39,635 nucleotides of DNA, from positions 1 through 39,635 of the forward strand of contig DASZTL010000001.1 in NCBI GenBank assembly GCA_035548055.1, written 5' to 3'. Under the pieces are notes generated by a model. It was not told the origin of the DNA. It saw only the letters and a list, made by a program, of their open reading frames with translations, and made no database searches. Of the stretch, positions 24,294 through 31,709 are shown in pieces. Source of the stretch: DASZTV01 sp035548055. GTDB taxonomy: Bacteria > Actinomycetota > Actinomycetes > JAFAQI01. Both the position numbers and the translations under genes were made by a program. Within the stretch, counting starts at the first letter, position 1. Every line of letters starts with the position of its first letter.

Positions 24294-25169
24294 ATGTCGA
24301 CTTCCCTGGCCTCGCGGAAGGGTCCGCCGCGCGAGATGGGCCCGACCGGGCGACCGCGTCCGAAGCTGCGCGACCCGAAGCCGCTCACCGAGCACGGCCC
24401 CGCCGTCATCCTCGCCCTGTGCAACCAGAAGGGCGGCGTGGGAAAGACCACGACCACCATCAACCTGGGCGCCGCGCTCACCGAGTTCGGCCGCAAGGTG
24501 CTGCTCGTGGACTTCGATCCGCAGGGTGCTCTCTCGGTGGGCCTGGGCGTCAACCCGCTGGAGCTCGACCAGACCATCTACAACGCCTTGATGGAACGGT
24601 CGGTCTCCGCCGACGATGTCCTGCTCAAGACGAACGCCGGCATGGACCTGCTGCCGAGCAACATCGACCTGTCCGCGGCCGAGGTGCAGCTCGTGGGGGA
24701 GGTCGCCCGTGAGCAGACCCTCAAGCGACTCCTCGCACCGCTGGTCGACGACTACGACGTGATCCTGATCGACTGCCAGCCGTCGCTGGGCCTGCTCACC
24801 ATCAACGCGCTGACGGCGGCCGACGGCGTGATCATCCCGCTCGAGTGTGAGTACTTCTCGCTTCGCGGTGTCGCACTGTTGATCCAAACTATAGAGAAAG
24901 TGAGCGAGCGACTTAACCCTCAACTAGAACTTGAGGGGATTCTCGCCACGATGTACGACAGCCGCACGCTCCACGGCCGCGAAGTGCTGGGGAGGGTGGT
25001 GCAGGCCTTCGGTGAGAAGGTCTTTCACACCGTCATCAACCGCACCGTCCGTTTCCCCGAGACCACCGTCGCCGGGGAGCCGATCACGACCTTCGCGTCG
25101 TCCTCGGTAGGCGCAAACGCCTACCGGGACCTGGCCAGAGAGGTGGTCGCGCGATGCCTCGCCGCGTAG
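24294..25169 (+). CDS. ParA-family ATPase (Rv1708-like)
   Basis: A 291-residue ParA/Soj/MinD ATPase. A basic, Pro-rich N-terminal tail of about 35 residues precedes the deviant Walker A motif (K-G-G-V-G-K-T, K46 and K51). V-D-F-D-P-Q-G-A-L-S and I-L-I-D-C-Q-P-S-L-G-L-L (Walker B-like) follow. It is not the parA of parAB near the origin: no parB gene is adjacent. It overlaps a small RHH-like gene by 16 bases and lies upstream of scpAB, as Rv1708 does. Codons 196-217 are AT-rich, with a dyad at 24917-24937. Confidence 0.93.
   Translation: MSTSLASRKGPPREMGPTGRPRPKLRDPKPLTEHGPAVILALCNQKGGVGKTTTTINLGAALTEFGRKVLLVDFDPQGALSVGLGVNPLELDQTIYNALMERSVSADDVLLKTNAGMDLLPSNIDLSAAEVQLVGEVAREQTLKRLLAPLVDDYDVILIDCQPSLGLLTINALTAADGVIIPLECEYFSLRGVALLIQTIEKVSERLNPQLELEGILATMYDSRTLHGREVLGRVVQAFGEKVFHTVINRTVRFPETTVAGEPITTFASSSVGANAYRDLAREVVARCLAA
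24917..24937. repeat. Dyad CCCTCAA-N7-TTGAGGG inside parA
   Basis: Perfect 7-bp arms at 24917-24923 and 24931-24937 in an AT-rich patch of the parA-like gene (24885-24935 is 22 of 51 G+C). The centre contains CTAG, a tetranucleotide rare in such genomes. Confidence 0.6.
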
Positions 25170-25564
25170 CCCTGCCGGGAGCCGACGAGCTCTTCCGGTC
25201 GACCGGGTCCGTCCAGCGTCCCTCGGATGAGTCGGACAGCGAGGATTCCCCGCTGCCGCTCGCCGCAACGGCGACGGCGACCGCCACGGATGTCGTCGAG
25301 CGGCCGGTCACCGTGTCGCCGCAGCCCCGGCCGAGCGGGCCGCGGCGTCCCTCCGGGCGGCAGCGCCACGAGGAGAAGATCACCGTCTACGTCTCACCAT
25401 CCGAGCTGGTCGACCTCGAACACGCTCGGCTGGTCCTGCGCGCCGAGCACTCGCTCGCGGTGGACCGGGGTCGGATCGTCCGGGAGGCTCTCGCGGTGGT
25501 GCTCGCCGACCTGGAGTCCAAGGGCGAGCAGAGCATCCTGGTCCGCCGCCTCCGCGGCCGCTAG
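25154..25564 (+). CDS. Small protein with ribbon-helix-helix-like C-terminal domain
   Basis: A 136-residue protein. Residues 1-70 are disordered and rich in Ser, Pro, Thr and Ala. The C-terminal part has the pattern of a ribbon-helix-helix DNA-binding domain: strand K-I-T-V-Y-V-S, helix S-E-L-V-D-L-E-H-A-R-L-V-L-R, then R-I-V-R-E-A-L-A-V-V-L-A-D-L. Its start lies 16 bases inside the parA-like gene, so translation is coupled. ParA proteins work with a DNA-bound partner, and this is the best candidate for one (inference). No domain name can be confirmed without a search. Confidence 0.75.
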   Translation: MPRRVALPGADELFRSTGSVQRPSDESDSEDSPLPLAATATATATDVVERPVTVSPQPRPSGPRRPSGRQRHEEKITVYVSPSELVDLEHARLVLRAEHSLAVDRGRIVREALAVVLADLESKGEQSILVRRLRGR

Positions 25565-25587
25565 TCCCGGCCGCAGGGGAGTCGCTC

Positions 25588-26262
25588 GTGCTCTACGCAT
25601 TACGTCAACCTGCGGTGCTGCTCGGCCTACTCCTGGGCTTCGCTGCGGGCATGATCGCGGTGAGCGGCGCTACCCGGCTGCTGGACCGCAACTCGCGGCA
25701 CCCGACGCCGTTCTGGCACCCGAAGGCGTGGCTGGACCCCTACAGCGCGGTGGCGGCGCTGCTGGCCGGGGTCGGCTGGGCTCCCCGGCCGGAGGTACGG
25801 CGAGGTTTCGGCAAGAGCCAGCACCGCCAGTTGTGGACCGTGGCCGCGATCTCGCTGGCCGTCCCGGCCATCCTCGGGGCGGCCGGGGTCGCCCTTTATG
25901 CGAGCGCCGCCGGGCGGTCGTGGTTCGCGGTCTTCCAGTCGATGTGGGTCGTCCACGGCGAGGACCCGATCTCGGTGCTCGCGCCGACCTTCGCCGAGAA
26001 GGTCGCGATCGGCTTCGGCATCGAGAACCTGGCGGTCGCCGTCCTGAGCCTGGTCCCGATCCCCCCGCTGCCGACCGGCGTGGCCTTGTGGTCGGTGCTG
26101 CCGCGTACGCCGGGGGCTCGGCAGACGGCGTACCACCTGCTCGAGGAGCACTGGGGGATCGCCGCGCTGGTGGTGTTGTTCCTGATCCCGCTGGGCCGCG
26201 AAGGGCCGTTGTTGCTGGTGGTCGTCACCGACATCGTCGACGCCATCCTTCACGCGTTCTGA
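25588..26262 (+). CDS. Site-2-protease-like membrane protein lacking catalytic residues
   Basis: A 224-residue membrane protein with about 5 hydrophobic segments. Several pieces match S2P/M50B proteases: H-P-K-A-W-L-D-P-Y-S-A-V near 44-55, G-W-A-P-R-P-E near 63-69, and V-P-I-P-P-L-P-T-G near 155. The HExxH zinc motif expected in the first helix is replaced (G-F-A-A-G region), and the Asp of P-P-L-D-G is Thr. It is therefore likely a pseudoprotease or a different function on that fold. GGGGAG is 7 bases before GTG 25588. Conserved neighbours are the parA-like gene and scpA. Confidence 0.75.
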   Translation: MLYALRQPAVLLGLLLGFAAGMIAVSGATRLLDRNSRHPTPFWHPKAWLDPYSAVAALLAGVGWAPRPEVRRGFGKSQHRQLWTVAAISLAVPAILGAAGVALYASAAGRSWFAVFQSMWVVHGEDPISVLAPTFAEKVAIGFGIENLAVAVLSLVPIPPLPTGVALWSVLPRTPGARQTAYHLLEEHWGIAALVVLFLIPLGREGPLLLVVVTDIVDAILHAF

Positions 26263-26298
26263 CCCGGCGCGTCGCCCGGGGCGACGCAGGCGCTGGGC

Positions 26299-26304
26299 TA
26301 CCGT
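26299..26304 (+). promoter_or_regulatory. Leaderless -10 box (TACCGT) for scpA
   Basis: TACCGT, 6 bases, ATG 26311. The same geometry as at 4315-4327. Confidence 0.65.
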
Positions 26305-26310
26305 CGAGCG

Positions 26311-27216
26311 ATGCCCGGCCAGTCCTCCCACACGCCCGTCGTGGCGCCTGGTGGGACCGAGGCCCATGCGCTCGGCAGGAGCGGCTTCGAGGTTCATCTC
26401 GACGTCTTCGACGGCCCGTTCGACCTGTTGCTGTCCCTCATCGCCAAGCGGCGGATGGACGTCACGCTGGTCGCGCTGGCGAAGGTCACCGACGACTTCC
26501 TCGGCTACATCCGCGGTCACGGCGACGACTGGGATCTCGACACGGCGAGTGAGTTCCTGGTCGTGGCGGCGACCCTGCTCGACCTGAAGGTCTGCCGCCT
26601 GCTGCCATCGGCGGAGGCGGACGAGGAGGACCTCGCGCTGCTCGAGGCCCGGGACCTGCTGTTCGCTCGGCTGTTGCAGTATCGCGCGTACAAGGACGTC
26701 GTGAGCGTGATGCGGGTCCTGATGGACTCGGCCGCGCAGCGCTACCCGCGCCTCGTGCCGCTCGAGGAGCGGTACGTCGGGCTGGTGCCGGAGGTCCAGC
26801 TGGGCGTGAGCCCCGCGGAGCTCGCCGAGCTGGCCGCTCGCGCCATGACTCCCAAGCCGGTGCCGATCGTGGACATCGGGCACCTTCACGCCCCGGTGGT
26901 GAGCGTCCGGGAGCAGGCAGCGATCCTCGCCGAGCGGCTGCGCGCGGCCGGCAGCGCGACCTTCCGTGGCCTCGTGGCGGACTGCCCGGACACGATGACC
27001 GTCGTCGGCCGCTTCCTCGCCGTCCTCGAGCTCTACCGTGAGGGCGCGGTCGCCTTTGACCAGGTCGCCCCGCTCGGTGAGCTGCACGTGCGATGGGTGG
27101 CGGGGGAGAGCTGGACCGCGGAGCAGGTCGGCAATCTCGATGCGGAGTACGAGGGCGAGCCGGACTCGGAGCTCGAGGGCGGCGCGGACCTGGCCCCGGC
27201 GGATGCCAATGCCTGA
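26311..27216 (+). CDS. scpA: ScpA, kleisin subunit of the SMC condensin complex
   Basis: A 301-residue ScpA. After a variable 25-residue tail comes F-E-V-H-L-D-V-F-D-G-P-F-D-L-L-L-S-L-I, the kleisin N-terminal signature that binds SMC, followed by L-D-T-A-S-E-F-L-V-V-A-A-T-L-L-D-L-K. The C-terminal winged helix ends with V-A-F-D-Q-V-A-P-L-G-E-L. It has an acidic tail. ScpA closes the SMC ring in chromosome organisation. It overlaps scpB by 8 bases and has a leaderless -10 box. Confidence 0.96.
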   Translation: MPGQSSHTPVVAPGGTEAHALGRSGFEVHLDVFDGPFDLLLSLIAKRRMDVTLVALAKVTDDFLGYIRGHGDDWDLDTASEFLVVAATLLDLKVCRLLPSAEADEEDLALLEARDLLFARLLQYRAYKDVVSVMRVLMDSAAQRYPRLVPLEERYVGLVPEVQLGVSPAELAELAARAMTPKPVPIVDIGHLHAPVVSVREQAAILAERLRAAGSATFRGLVADCPDTMTVVGRFLAVLELYREGAVAFDQVAPLGELHVRWVAGESWTAEQVGNLDAEYEGEPDSELEGGADLAPADANA

Positions 27217-27805
27217 CCTGGAGATCGACAACATGGTGGACGGGCCCGAGACCGGTGAGCTGCCGCCGCTGCGCGCAGCGCTCGAGGCGATCCTGCTGGT
27301 CGTCGAGGAGCCCGTCGACGAGGGCGTGCTGGCCCAGGTGCTCGAACGGCCCCGCGAGGAGGTCGCCGCCACGCTGGTGGAGCTCGCCCGCGAGTACGAC
27401 GAGAGCGGTCGCGGCTTCGAGCTGCGGGGGATCGCGGGTGGCTGGCGGTTGTACACGCGCGCTGACTGCGCGCCGTACGTCGCGCGGTTCGTGCGGGACG
27501 GCCAGCCGGCCAAGCTCAGCCAAGCGGCGCTGGAGACGCTCGCGGTGATCGCCTACCGCCAGCCCACCACCCGCTCCCGGATCGCTGCGGTGCGCGGCGT
27601 GAACGTCGATGCGGTGATCCGCACTCTGCTCACCCGTGGTCTCATCGCCGAGACCGGCATCGAGCGGGAGACCGGGGCGATCCTCTACGGGACCACCGAG
27701 CACTTCCTGGAGCGGATGGGACTGGTCTCCACCGGGGAGCTGCCACCCCTGGCGGACTACCTGCCCGACCACACCGCACTCGACGACGATGCCGCAGCCG
27801 GCTAG
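27209..27805 (+). CDS. scpB: ScpB, condensin complex subunit
   Basis: A 198-residue ScpB with two winged helices. Signature: L-R-A-A-L-E-A-I-L-L-V-V-E-E-P-V near residue 20, L-S-Q-A-A-L-E-T-L-A-V-I-A-Y-R-Q-P near 105, and G-V-N-V-D-A-V-I-R-T-L-L-T-R-G-L-I. ScpB dimers bind ScpA and regulate the ring. Two ATG codons (27203 and 27209) are in frame; 27209 is preferred because GGCGGA sits 5 bases upstream. It overlaps rluB by 17 bases. Confidence 0.95.
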   Translation: MPDLEIDNMVDGPETGELPPLRAALEAILLVVEEPVDEGVLAQVLERPREEVAATLVELAREYDESGRGFELRGIAGGWRLYTRADCAPYVARFVRDGQPAKLSQAALETLAVIAYRQPTTRSRIAAVRGVNVDAVIRTLLTRGLIAETGIERETGAILYGTTEHFLERMGLVSTGELPPLADYLPDHTALDDDAAAG

Positions 27806-28586
27806 AGGCGCCGGGGCGGGCCGAGCGCCAGCGGGGCGCGAGGAAGAGGAGAGCGACCTCTCCGGGGTACGGCTGCAGAAGGTGCTTGCCGCCGCCGGCA
27901 TCGGCAGCCGCCGAGCCTGCGAGGAGCTGATCGCCGCCGGCCGCGTCATCGTCAACGGGCGCCCCGCTCGCCTGGGGCTACGGATCGACCCGGAGCACGA
28001 CGTGGTGGTGGTCGACGGGAGCCGGATCCCGACCGCCAGTGGTCTGACCTACCTCGCCTTGCACAAGCCCCGCGGAATGCTCTCGACGATGTCCGACGAG
28101 CGGGGCCGGCCCTGCGTCGGCGATCTGGTGGCCGACATCACGGCTCCGCTGCACCACGTTGGCCGGCTCGACGCGGACAGTGAAGGACTGCTCCTGCTCA
28201 CCAACGACGGCGCCCTCTCGCATCGTCTGACCCATCCCTCGTTCGGGGTCACGAAGACCTATCTGGCCGAGGTCGAGGGCAACGCCGGGCGCGGTCTGGA
28301 GCGGGCGCTGAAGGCGGGTGTGGAGCTCGAGGACGGCCCCGTGAAGGCCGACTCGGCCCGCGTCCTGGAGGCCGTCGGCGGCAGGTCGGTGGTCGAGCTG
28401 AGCATCCACGAAGGACGCAAGCACGTCGTCCGCCGGGCGCTCGGCGCGCTCGACTTCCCGGTCACCAGGCTGGTCCGGACCGCGGTCGGCCCGATCAGGC
28501 TCGGTGATCTCAAGGCCGGCAAGCGGCGGTACCTACAGCGCCAAGAGGTTCAATCCCTGTATCGCGACGTGGATATGACGTCTTAG
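27789..28586 (+). CDS. rluB: 23S rRNA pseudouridine synthase (RluB type)
   Basis: A 265-residue RsuA/RluB-family pseudouridine synthase. After a Gly/Ala/Glu-rich lead comes an S4 domain (V-R-L-Q-K-V-L-A-A-A-G-I-G-S-R-R) and the catalytic Asp in G-R-L-D-A-D-S-E-G-L-L-L-L-T-N-D-G. H-V-V-R-R-A-L-G is the typical C-terminal signature. RluB modifies U2605 of 23S rRNA (E. coli numbering). The ATG at 27789 lies within scpB. The last gene of the scpAB-rluB group. Confidence 0.93.
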   Translation: MPQPARGAGAGRAPAGREEEESDLSGVRLQKVLAAAGIGSRRACEELIAAGRVIVNGRPARLGLRIDPEHDVVVVDGSRIPTASGLTYLALHKPRGMLSTMSDERGRPCVGDLVADITAPLHHVGRLDADSEGLLLLTNDGALSHRLTHPSFGVTKTYLAEVEGNAGRGLERALKAGVELEDGPVKADSARVLEAVGGRSVVELSIHEGRKHVVRRALGALDFPVTRLVRTAVGPIRLGDLKAGKRRYLQRQEVQSLYRDVDMTS

Positions 28587-28842
28587 CGGTATGTCTACAA
28601 AGGTCTCTAGCGTGGTGTCGGTAGTCGGTAGTCGGTGGGTGGACGTCCGGGGATACGTGCTCCGCGACTGTCGTTCGGCCGTTGGCCTCGCTCCTTGAGG
28701 TCGCGGAGTCACCTACCCGCCGGCCGCCCGGTAGCGTCCCGCGCGGGGGAGAATGCAGGTCATACGCGGTGGCCCCTGGGTTTGTCGCTGCTTCGGTCTC
28801 TCACTACCAAGGGGTGGTGGGTCGCTTCAGGTGGAGGGTTGG
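28587..28842 (+). other. 256-bp region before aroH, possible structured leader
   Basis: Holds three tandem GTCGGTA/G units (28624-28644), a long-range pairing CTCCGCGAC / GTCGCGGAG (about 28670-28678 and 28700-28708), a TAGCGT -10-like box at 28732-28737, and a CCCCT / AGGGG pairing near 28770-28815 that could mask the leader. An in-frame ATG at 28753 would extend AroH by 30 residues with a composition unlike the family. No tRNA or known riboswitch recognised. Confidence 0.45.
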
Positions 28843-29208
28843 ATGGCGCTGCGGGCGCTTCGTGGCGCTACCCAGGTCGAGGTCGATGATCGGCAGGCCA
28901 TCATCGACGCCACGGCGGAGCTGGTCCGGGCGGTCCTGGATCGCAACGGTCTGACTGACGACGACCTGGTCAGCATCCTGTTCACGACCACCCCGGACCT
29001 GGTTGCGGAGTTCCCGGCCTACGCCGCCCGGACGATTGGCATCACCGACGTGCCGTTTCTGTGCGCCTCGGAGATCGCGGTGCCGGGCGCCATGGAGCGC
29101 GTCGTGCGCCTGATGGCCTTCGTCGACGCCGATTTCAGCCGGGCGGAGGCTCGCCACGTCTACCTGCGGGGCGCTCAGGCGCTCCGTAGTGACCTGCCGC
29201 GAGACTGA
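28843..29208 (+). CDS. aroH: AroH-type chorismate mutase
   Basis: A 121-residue monofunctional chorismate mutase of the trimeric AroH fold (not AroQ), converting chorismate to prephenate. Active-site residues by comparison with B. subtilis AroH: R7 (L-R-G-A-T), C74 and E77 (F-L-C-A-S-E), and R89 (R-V-V-R-L-M). T-T-T-P-D-L and H-V-Y-L-R-G-A are conserved. GGAGGG lies 5 bases before ATG 28843. The next gene uses the product: prephenate dehydrogenase begins 2 bases after the stop. Confidence 0.93.
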   Translation: MALRALRGATQVEVDDRQAIIDATAELVRAVLDRNGLTDDDLVSILFTTTPDLVAEFPAYAARTIGITDVPFLCASEIAVPGAMERVVRLMAFVDADFSRAEARHVYLRGAQALRSDLPRD

Positions 29209-29209
29209 A

Positions 29210-30301
29210 GTGGCGGGGGAGCAGGGCGGCCGTCTGCTGGTCGTGGGGACCGGTTTGATCGGCACCTCAGTCGGGCTAGCGGCTCGAGCGGCCGGCTACG
29301 ACGTGTTCCTGGCCAACCGCGACGCCGCCCGGCTGGCGGTGGCCATCGAGGTGGGAGCTGGGGCGGCCTGGGACGGCAGCACGCCGGTCGACCTGGCGGT
29401 CGTCGGACTGCCACCGGCTGTGCTGGCAGCGGAGATCGGTCGCCTGCAGAGCACGGGTGTCGCCACGACTATCACTCATGTGTGCTCTGTCCAACTGCAA
29501 CCTCAACTAGAGGTCGAGGCGCTGGTCGACGGCTGGCCCGGTTTTGTCGGTAGCCATCCCGTCGCCGGGCGAGAGCGGTCCGGGCCTCATCACGCGACCG
29601 CCGACCTGTTCCAGGACCGGCCGTGGGTGGTGTGCCCGACGGAGACGTCAGGCCAGCGCTCGGTCGAGGCCGTTTCGGCCCTCGCGCGGGCCTGCGGCGC
29701 CAGGGTGAGCCAGATGCCCGCCGCGGACCACGACGCGCTCCTGGCCAGGCTGTCGCATGCCCCGCAGCTGGTCGCCTCGGCGCTGGCTGCTGCGCTCGTC
29801 GGCCTCGATCCCGATGATGTGGCGCTGGCCGGCTCCGGACTGCGCGACACCTCGCGGATCGCCGACAGCGATCCCCATCTGTGGGCCGAAGTCGTCGCAG
29901 CCAACCCGAATGGCATCGCGGCGGCGCTCGACGCCGTCCTCGAGCCCTTGGTGGCGCTGCGGGCGGGCCTGGCTGCCGGCGAGCCGCCCGCCGACGCCGT
30001 ACGAGCCTTGGTGGAGCGCGGTCGGACCGGCCGCCAGCTGCTCGCCGGCAAGCACGGCCAGGCCGCCGTTCGCTGGGCGACGGTGTCGGTCGTGGTGCCG
30101 GACGAGCCGGGGGCGCTCGCCCGGCTACTGGCCGACGCGGCCGCAAGCGGCGTCAACGTCGAGGACATCCGGATCGACCACTCGCCGGGTGTTCCGCTCG
30201 GACTGATCGACCTGGACGTGGCACCGGGTCGCTCCGAGCAGCTGATCGCGACGCTCGAGCAGCGCGGCTGGCGCGCGACCGGCACCGAGGTCCCGTCCTA
30301 G
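29210..30301 (+). CDS. tyrA: Prephenate dehydrogenase
   Basis: A 363-residue TyrA: an NAD-binding domain (L-L-V-V-G-T-G-L-I-G-T-S-V-G-L-A near 9-24), a helical dimer domain with G-S-H-P-V-A-G-R-E-R-S-G and an L-S-H-A-P-Q-L-V segment, and a C-terminal ACT regulatory domain (V-V-V-P-D-E-P-G-A-L-A-R-L-L from about 283). The S-V-K motif usual in the family reads S-V-Q here. GTG 29210 fits the family start; GTG 29189 would overlap aroH. The five genes aroH to der look like one operon. Confidence 0.92.
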   Translation: MAGEQGGRLLVVGTGLIGTSVGLAARAAGYDVFLANRDAARLAVAIEVGAGAAWDGSTPVDLAVVGLPPAVLAAEIGRLQSTGVATTITHVCSVQLQPQLEVEALVDGWPGFVGSHPVAGRERSGPHHATADLFQDRPWVVCPTETSGQRSVEAVSALARACGARVSQMPAADHDALLARLSHAPQLVASALAAALVGLDPDDVALAGSGLRDTSRIADSDPHLWAEVVAANPNGIAAALDAVLEPLVALRAGLAAGEPPADAVRALVERGRTGRQLLAGKHGQAAVRWATVSVVVPDEPGALARLLADAAASGVNVEDIRIDHSPGVPLGLIDLDVAPGRSEQLIATLEQRGWRATGTEVPS

Positions 30302-30366
30302 ACTCGCCACCGCTTCAGCGGCAGCGACCCAGCCCGTGGAGCGCAGCGTCAGGGAGCGGAGGTCCG

Positions 30367-31041
30367 GTGCAGCGGCGCAATCTGGTCGTCGCGATCGACG
30401 GGCCGTCCGGCTCCGGCAAGTCCACCGTCGCCCGCGGTGTCGCCATCGAACTCGGACTGCGATACCTCGACACCGGGGCGATGTACCGGGCGCTCACCTG
30501 GCTCGCGTTGCGCGAGGGTGTGTCGCTGGACTCACCAGCGGACCTCGAGGCACTCGCCGCCGGCGCCGTGCTGCAGGTGGTCCCTGACCCGCAGGCGCCC
30601 GCCATCGTGGCCGCCGGGGTCGACGTGACCGACGCGGTGCGGGGAGCCGATGTGACGAGCGCGGTGAGCGCGGTGAGCGCGGTTCCGGGGGTTCGGGTGG
30701 CCATGGTCGCCAGGCAGCGGGAGCTGATCGGCGACGGCGGCATCGTCGTCGAGGGGCGCGACATCGGGACGACCGTGGCGCCGCAGGCGCCGGTCAAGGT
30801 GTTCCTGATCGCCGATCCCGCGGCCCGTGCTCAGCGCCGCGCCCGACAGGACGCCGGCGGCAGGGCTACGGCGACCGTTGCGGCCACCGCAGCCGATCTC
30901 GCCCGCCGGGACACCGCCGACTCCACCCGGACGGCCTCGCCGCTGGCTCAGGCGGCTGACGCCGTGGTCATCGACTCCACTGAGCTCGACGCGGATGCGG
31001 TCATCGCCAAAGTGATCGCGCTGGCAGAGGCGGTCTCGTGA
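30367..31041 (+). CDS. cmk: Cytidylate kinase
   Basis: A 224-residue CMP/dCMP kinase. The P-loop G-P-S-G-S-G-K-S is at 12-19; L-D-T-G-A-M-Y-R-A and V-E-G-R-D-I-G-T-T-V-A-P follow. A short in-frame run of three S-A-V units (30658-30684) sits in the CMP-binding region and looks like a small repeat expansion. GGAGG lies 5 bases before GTG 30367. The stop overlaps plsC by GTGA. Confidence 0.95.
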   Translation: MQRRNLVVAIDGPSGSGKSTVARGVAIELGLRYLDTGAMYRALTWLALREGVSLDSPADLEALAAGAVLQVVPDPQAPAIVAAGVDVTDAVRGADVTSAVSAVSAVPGVRVAMVARQRELIGDGGIVVEGRDIGTTVAPQAPVKVFLIADPAARAQRRARQDAGGRATATVAATAADLARRDTADSTRTASPLAQAADAVVIDSTELDADAVIAKVIALAEAVS

Positions 31042-31709
31042 GGGCCCGGCGCGACGACCCGACGCGAGAGTCGATCCCTCTGTACGCCGTGCGGCATCTC
31101 GCGGCGCTTCTCATAAGGGTCTACTTCAGGTTGAGGCTCTACGGAATGGAGAAGATCCCTGCTCAAGGGCCCGTCCTCATCGCCGGGAACCATTCGGGCT
31201 TTCTCGATGGCCCCCTCGTCATGATCATGCTGCAGCGGCCATCGTCGTTCCTGGTCAAGTCCGAGCTCTACCACGGCCCCGTGAAGCGGGTCTTGCGGTT
31301 CGCACGCCAGATCCCAATCGTGCGCGGTACACCAGATCGGACCCACCTGCGCGACGGGCTCAACGTGCTCACCGGAGGCGGCGTGCTCGGCGTGTTCCCG
31401 GAGGGCACCCGTGGCAGCGGCGACCTGGCCACGATCCAACACGGCATCGGCTACATCGCGCTCAACGCCGGATGCCCGATCGTGCCGGTCGTGTGCAGCG
31501 GGACCGAGGCGGCCCTGCCGAAGGGCAAGGCCCTGCCGAAGCTTCGGGCTCCGATCGACGTCGTCTTCGGCGAGCCGTTCCGTCTCGAGGTGGCGGGCGA
31601 CCCTCGGGCCCGGGCGACCATTGCTGATGCGGCTGAGCAGATTCGCCAGCACCTGCTCGCGCACCTCGCGGTCGTCAGCAGCTCCACCTCACACACGCAG
31701 CGACCATGA
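31038..31709 (+). CDS. plsC: 1-acyl-glycerol-3-phosphate acyltransferase (PlsC family)
   Basis: A 223-residue membrane-associated acyltransferase. The catalytic H-x4-D is H52 to D57 in N-H-S-G-F-L-D; the acceptor motif is F-P-E-G-T-R-G at 120-126. It is shorter than many PlsC proteins but complete. It probably makes phosphatidate from lysophosphatidate. The start overlaps cmk and the stop overlaps der, both by 4 bases. In many actinobacteria this gene sits between cmk and der. Confidence 0.9.
   Translation: MRARRDDPTRESIPLYAVRHLAALLIRVYFRLRLYGMEKIPAQGPVLIAGNHSGFLDGPLVMIMLQRPSSFLVKSELYHGPVKRVLRFARQIPIVRGTPDRTHLRDGLNVLTGGGVLGVFPEGTRGSGDLATIQHGIGYIALNAGCPIVPVVCSGTEAALPKGKALPKLRAPIDVVFGEPFRLEVAGDPRARATIADAAEQIRQHLLAHLAVVSSSTSHTQRP

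Noticed and set aside
28753..28842. ATG 28753 as the aroH start, and a T-box reading of AGGGGTGG near 28810
   Set aside because: The extension is unlike AroH proteins, and the GTGG motif lacks the ACCGCG part of T-box RNAs. No specifier stem was found.
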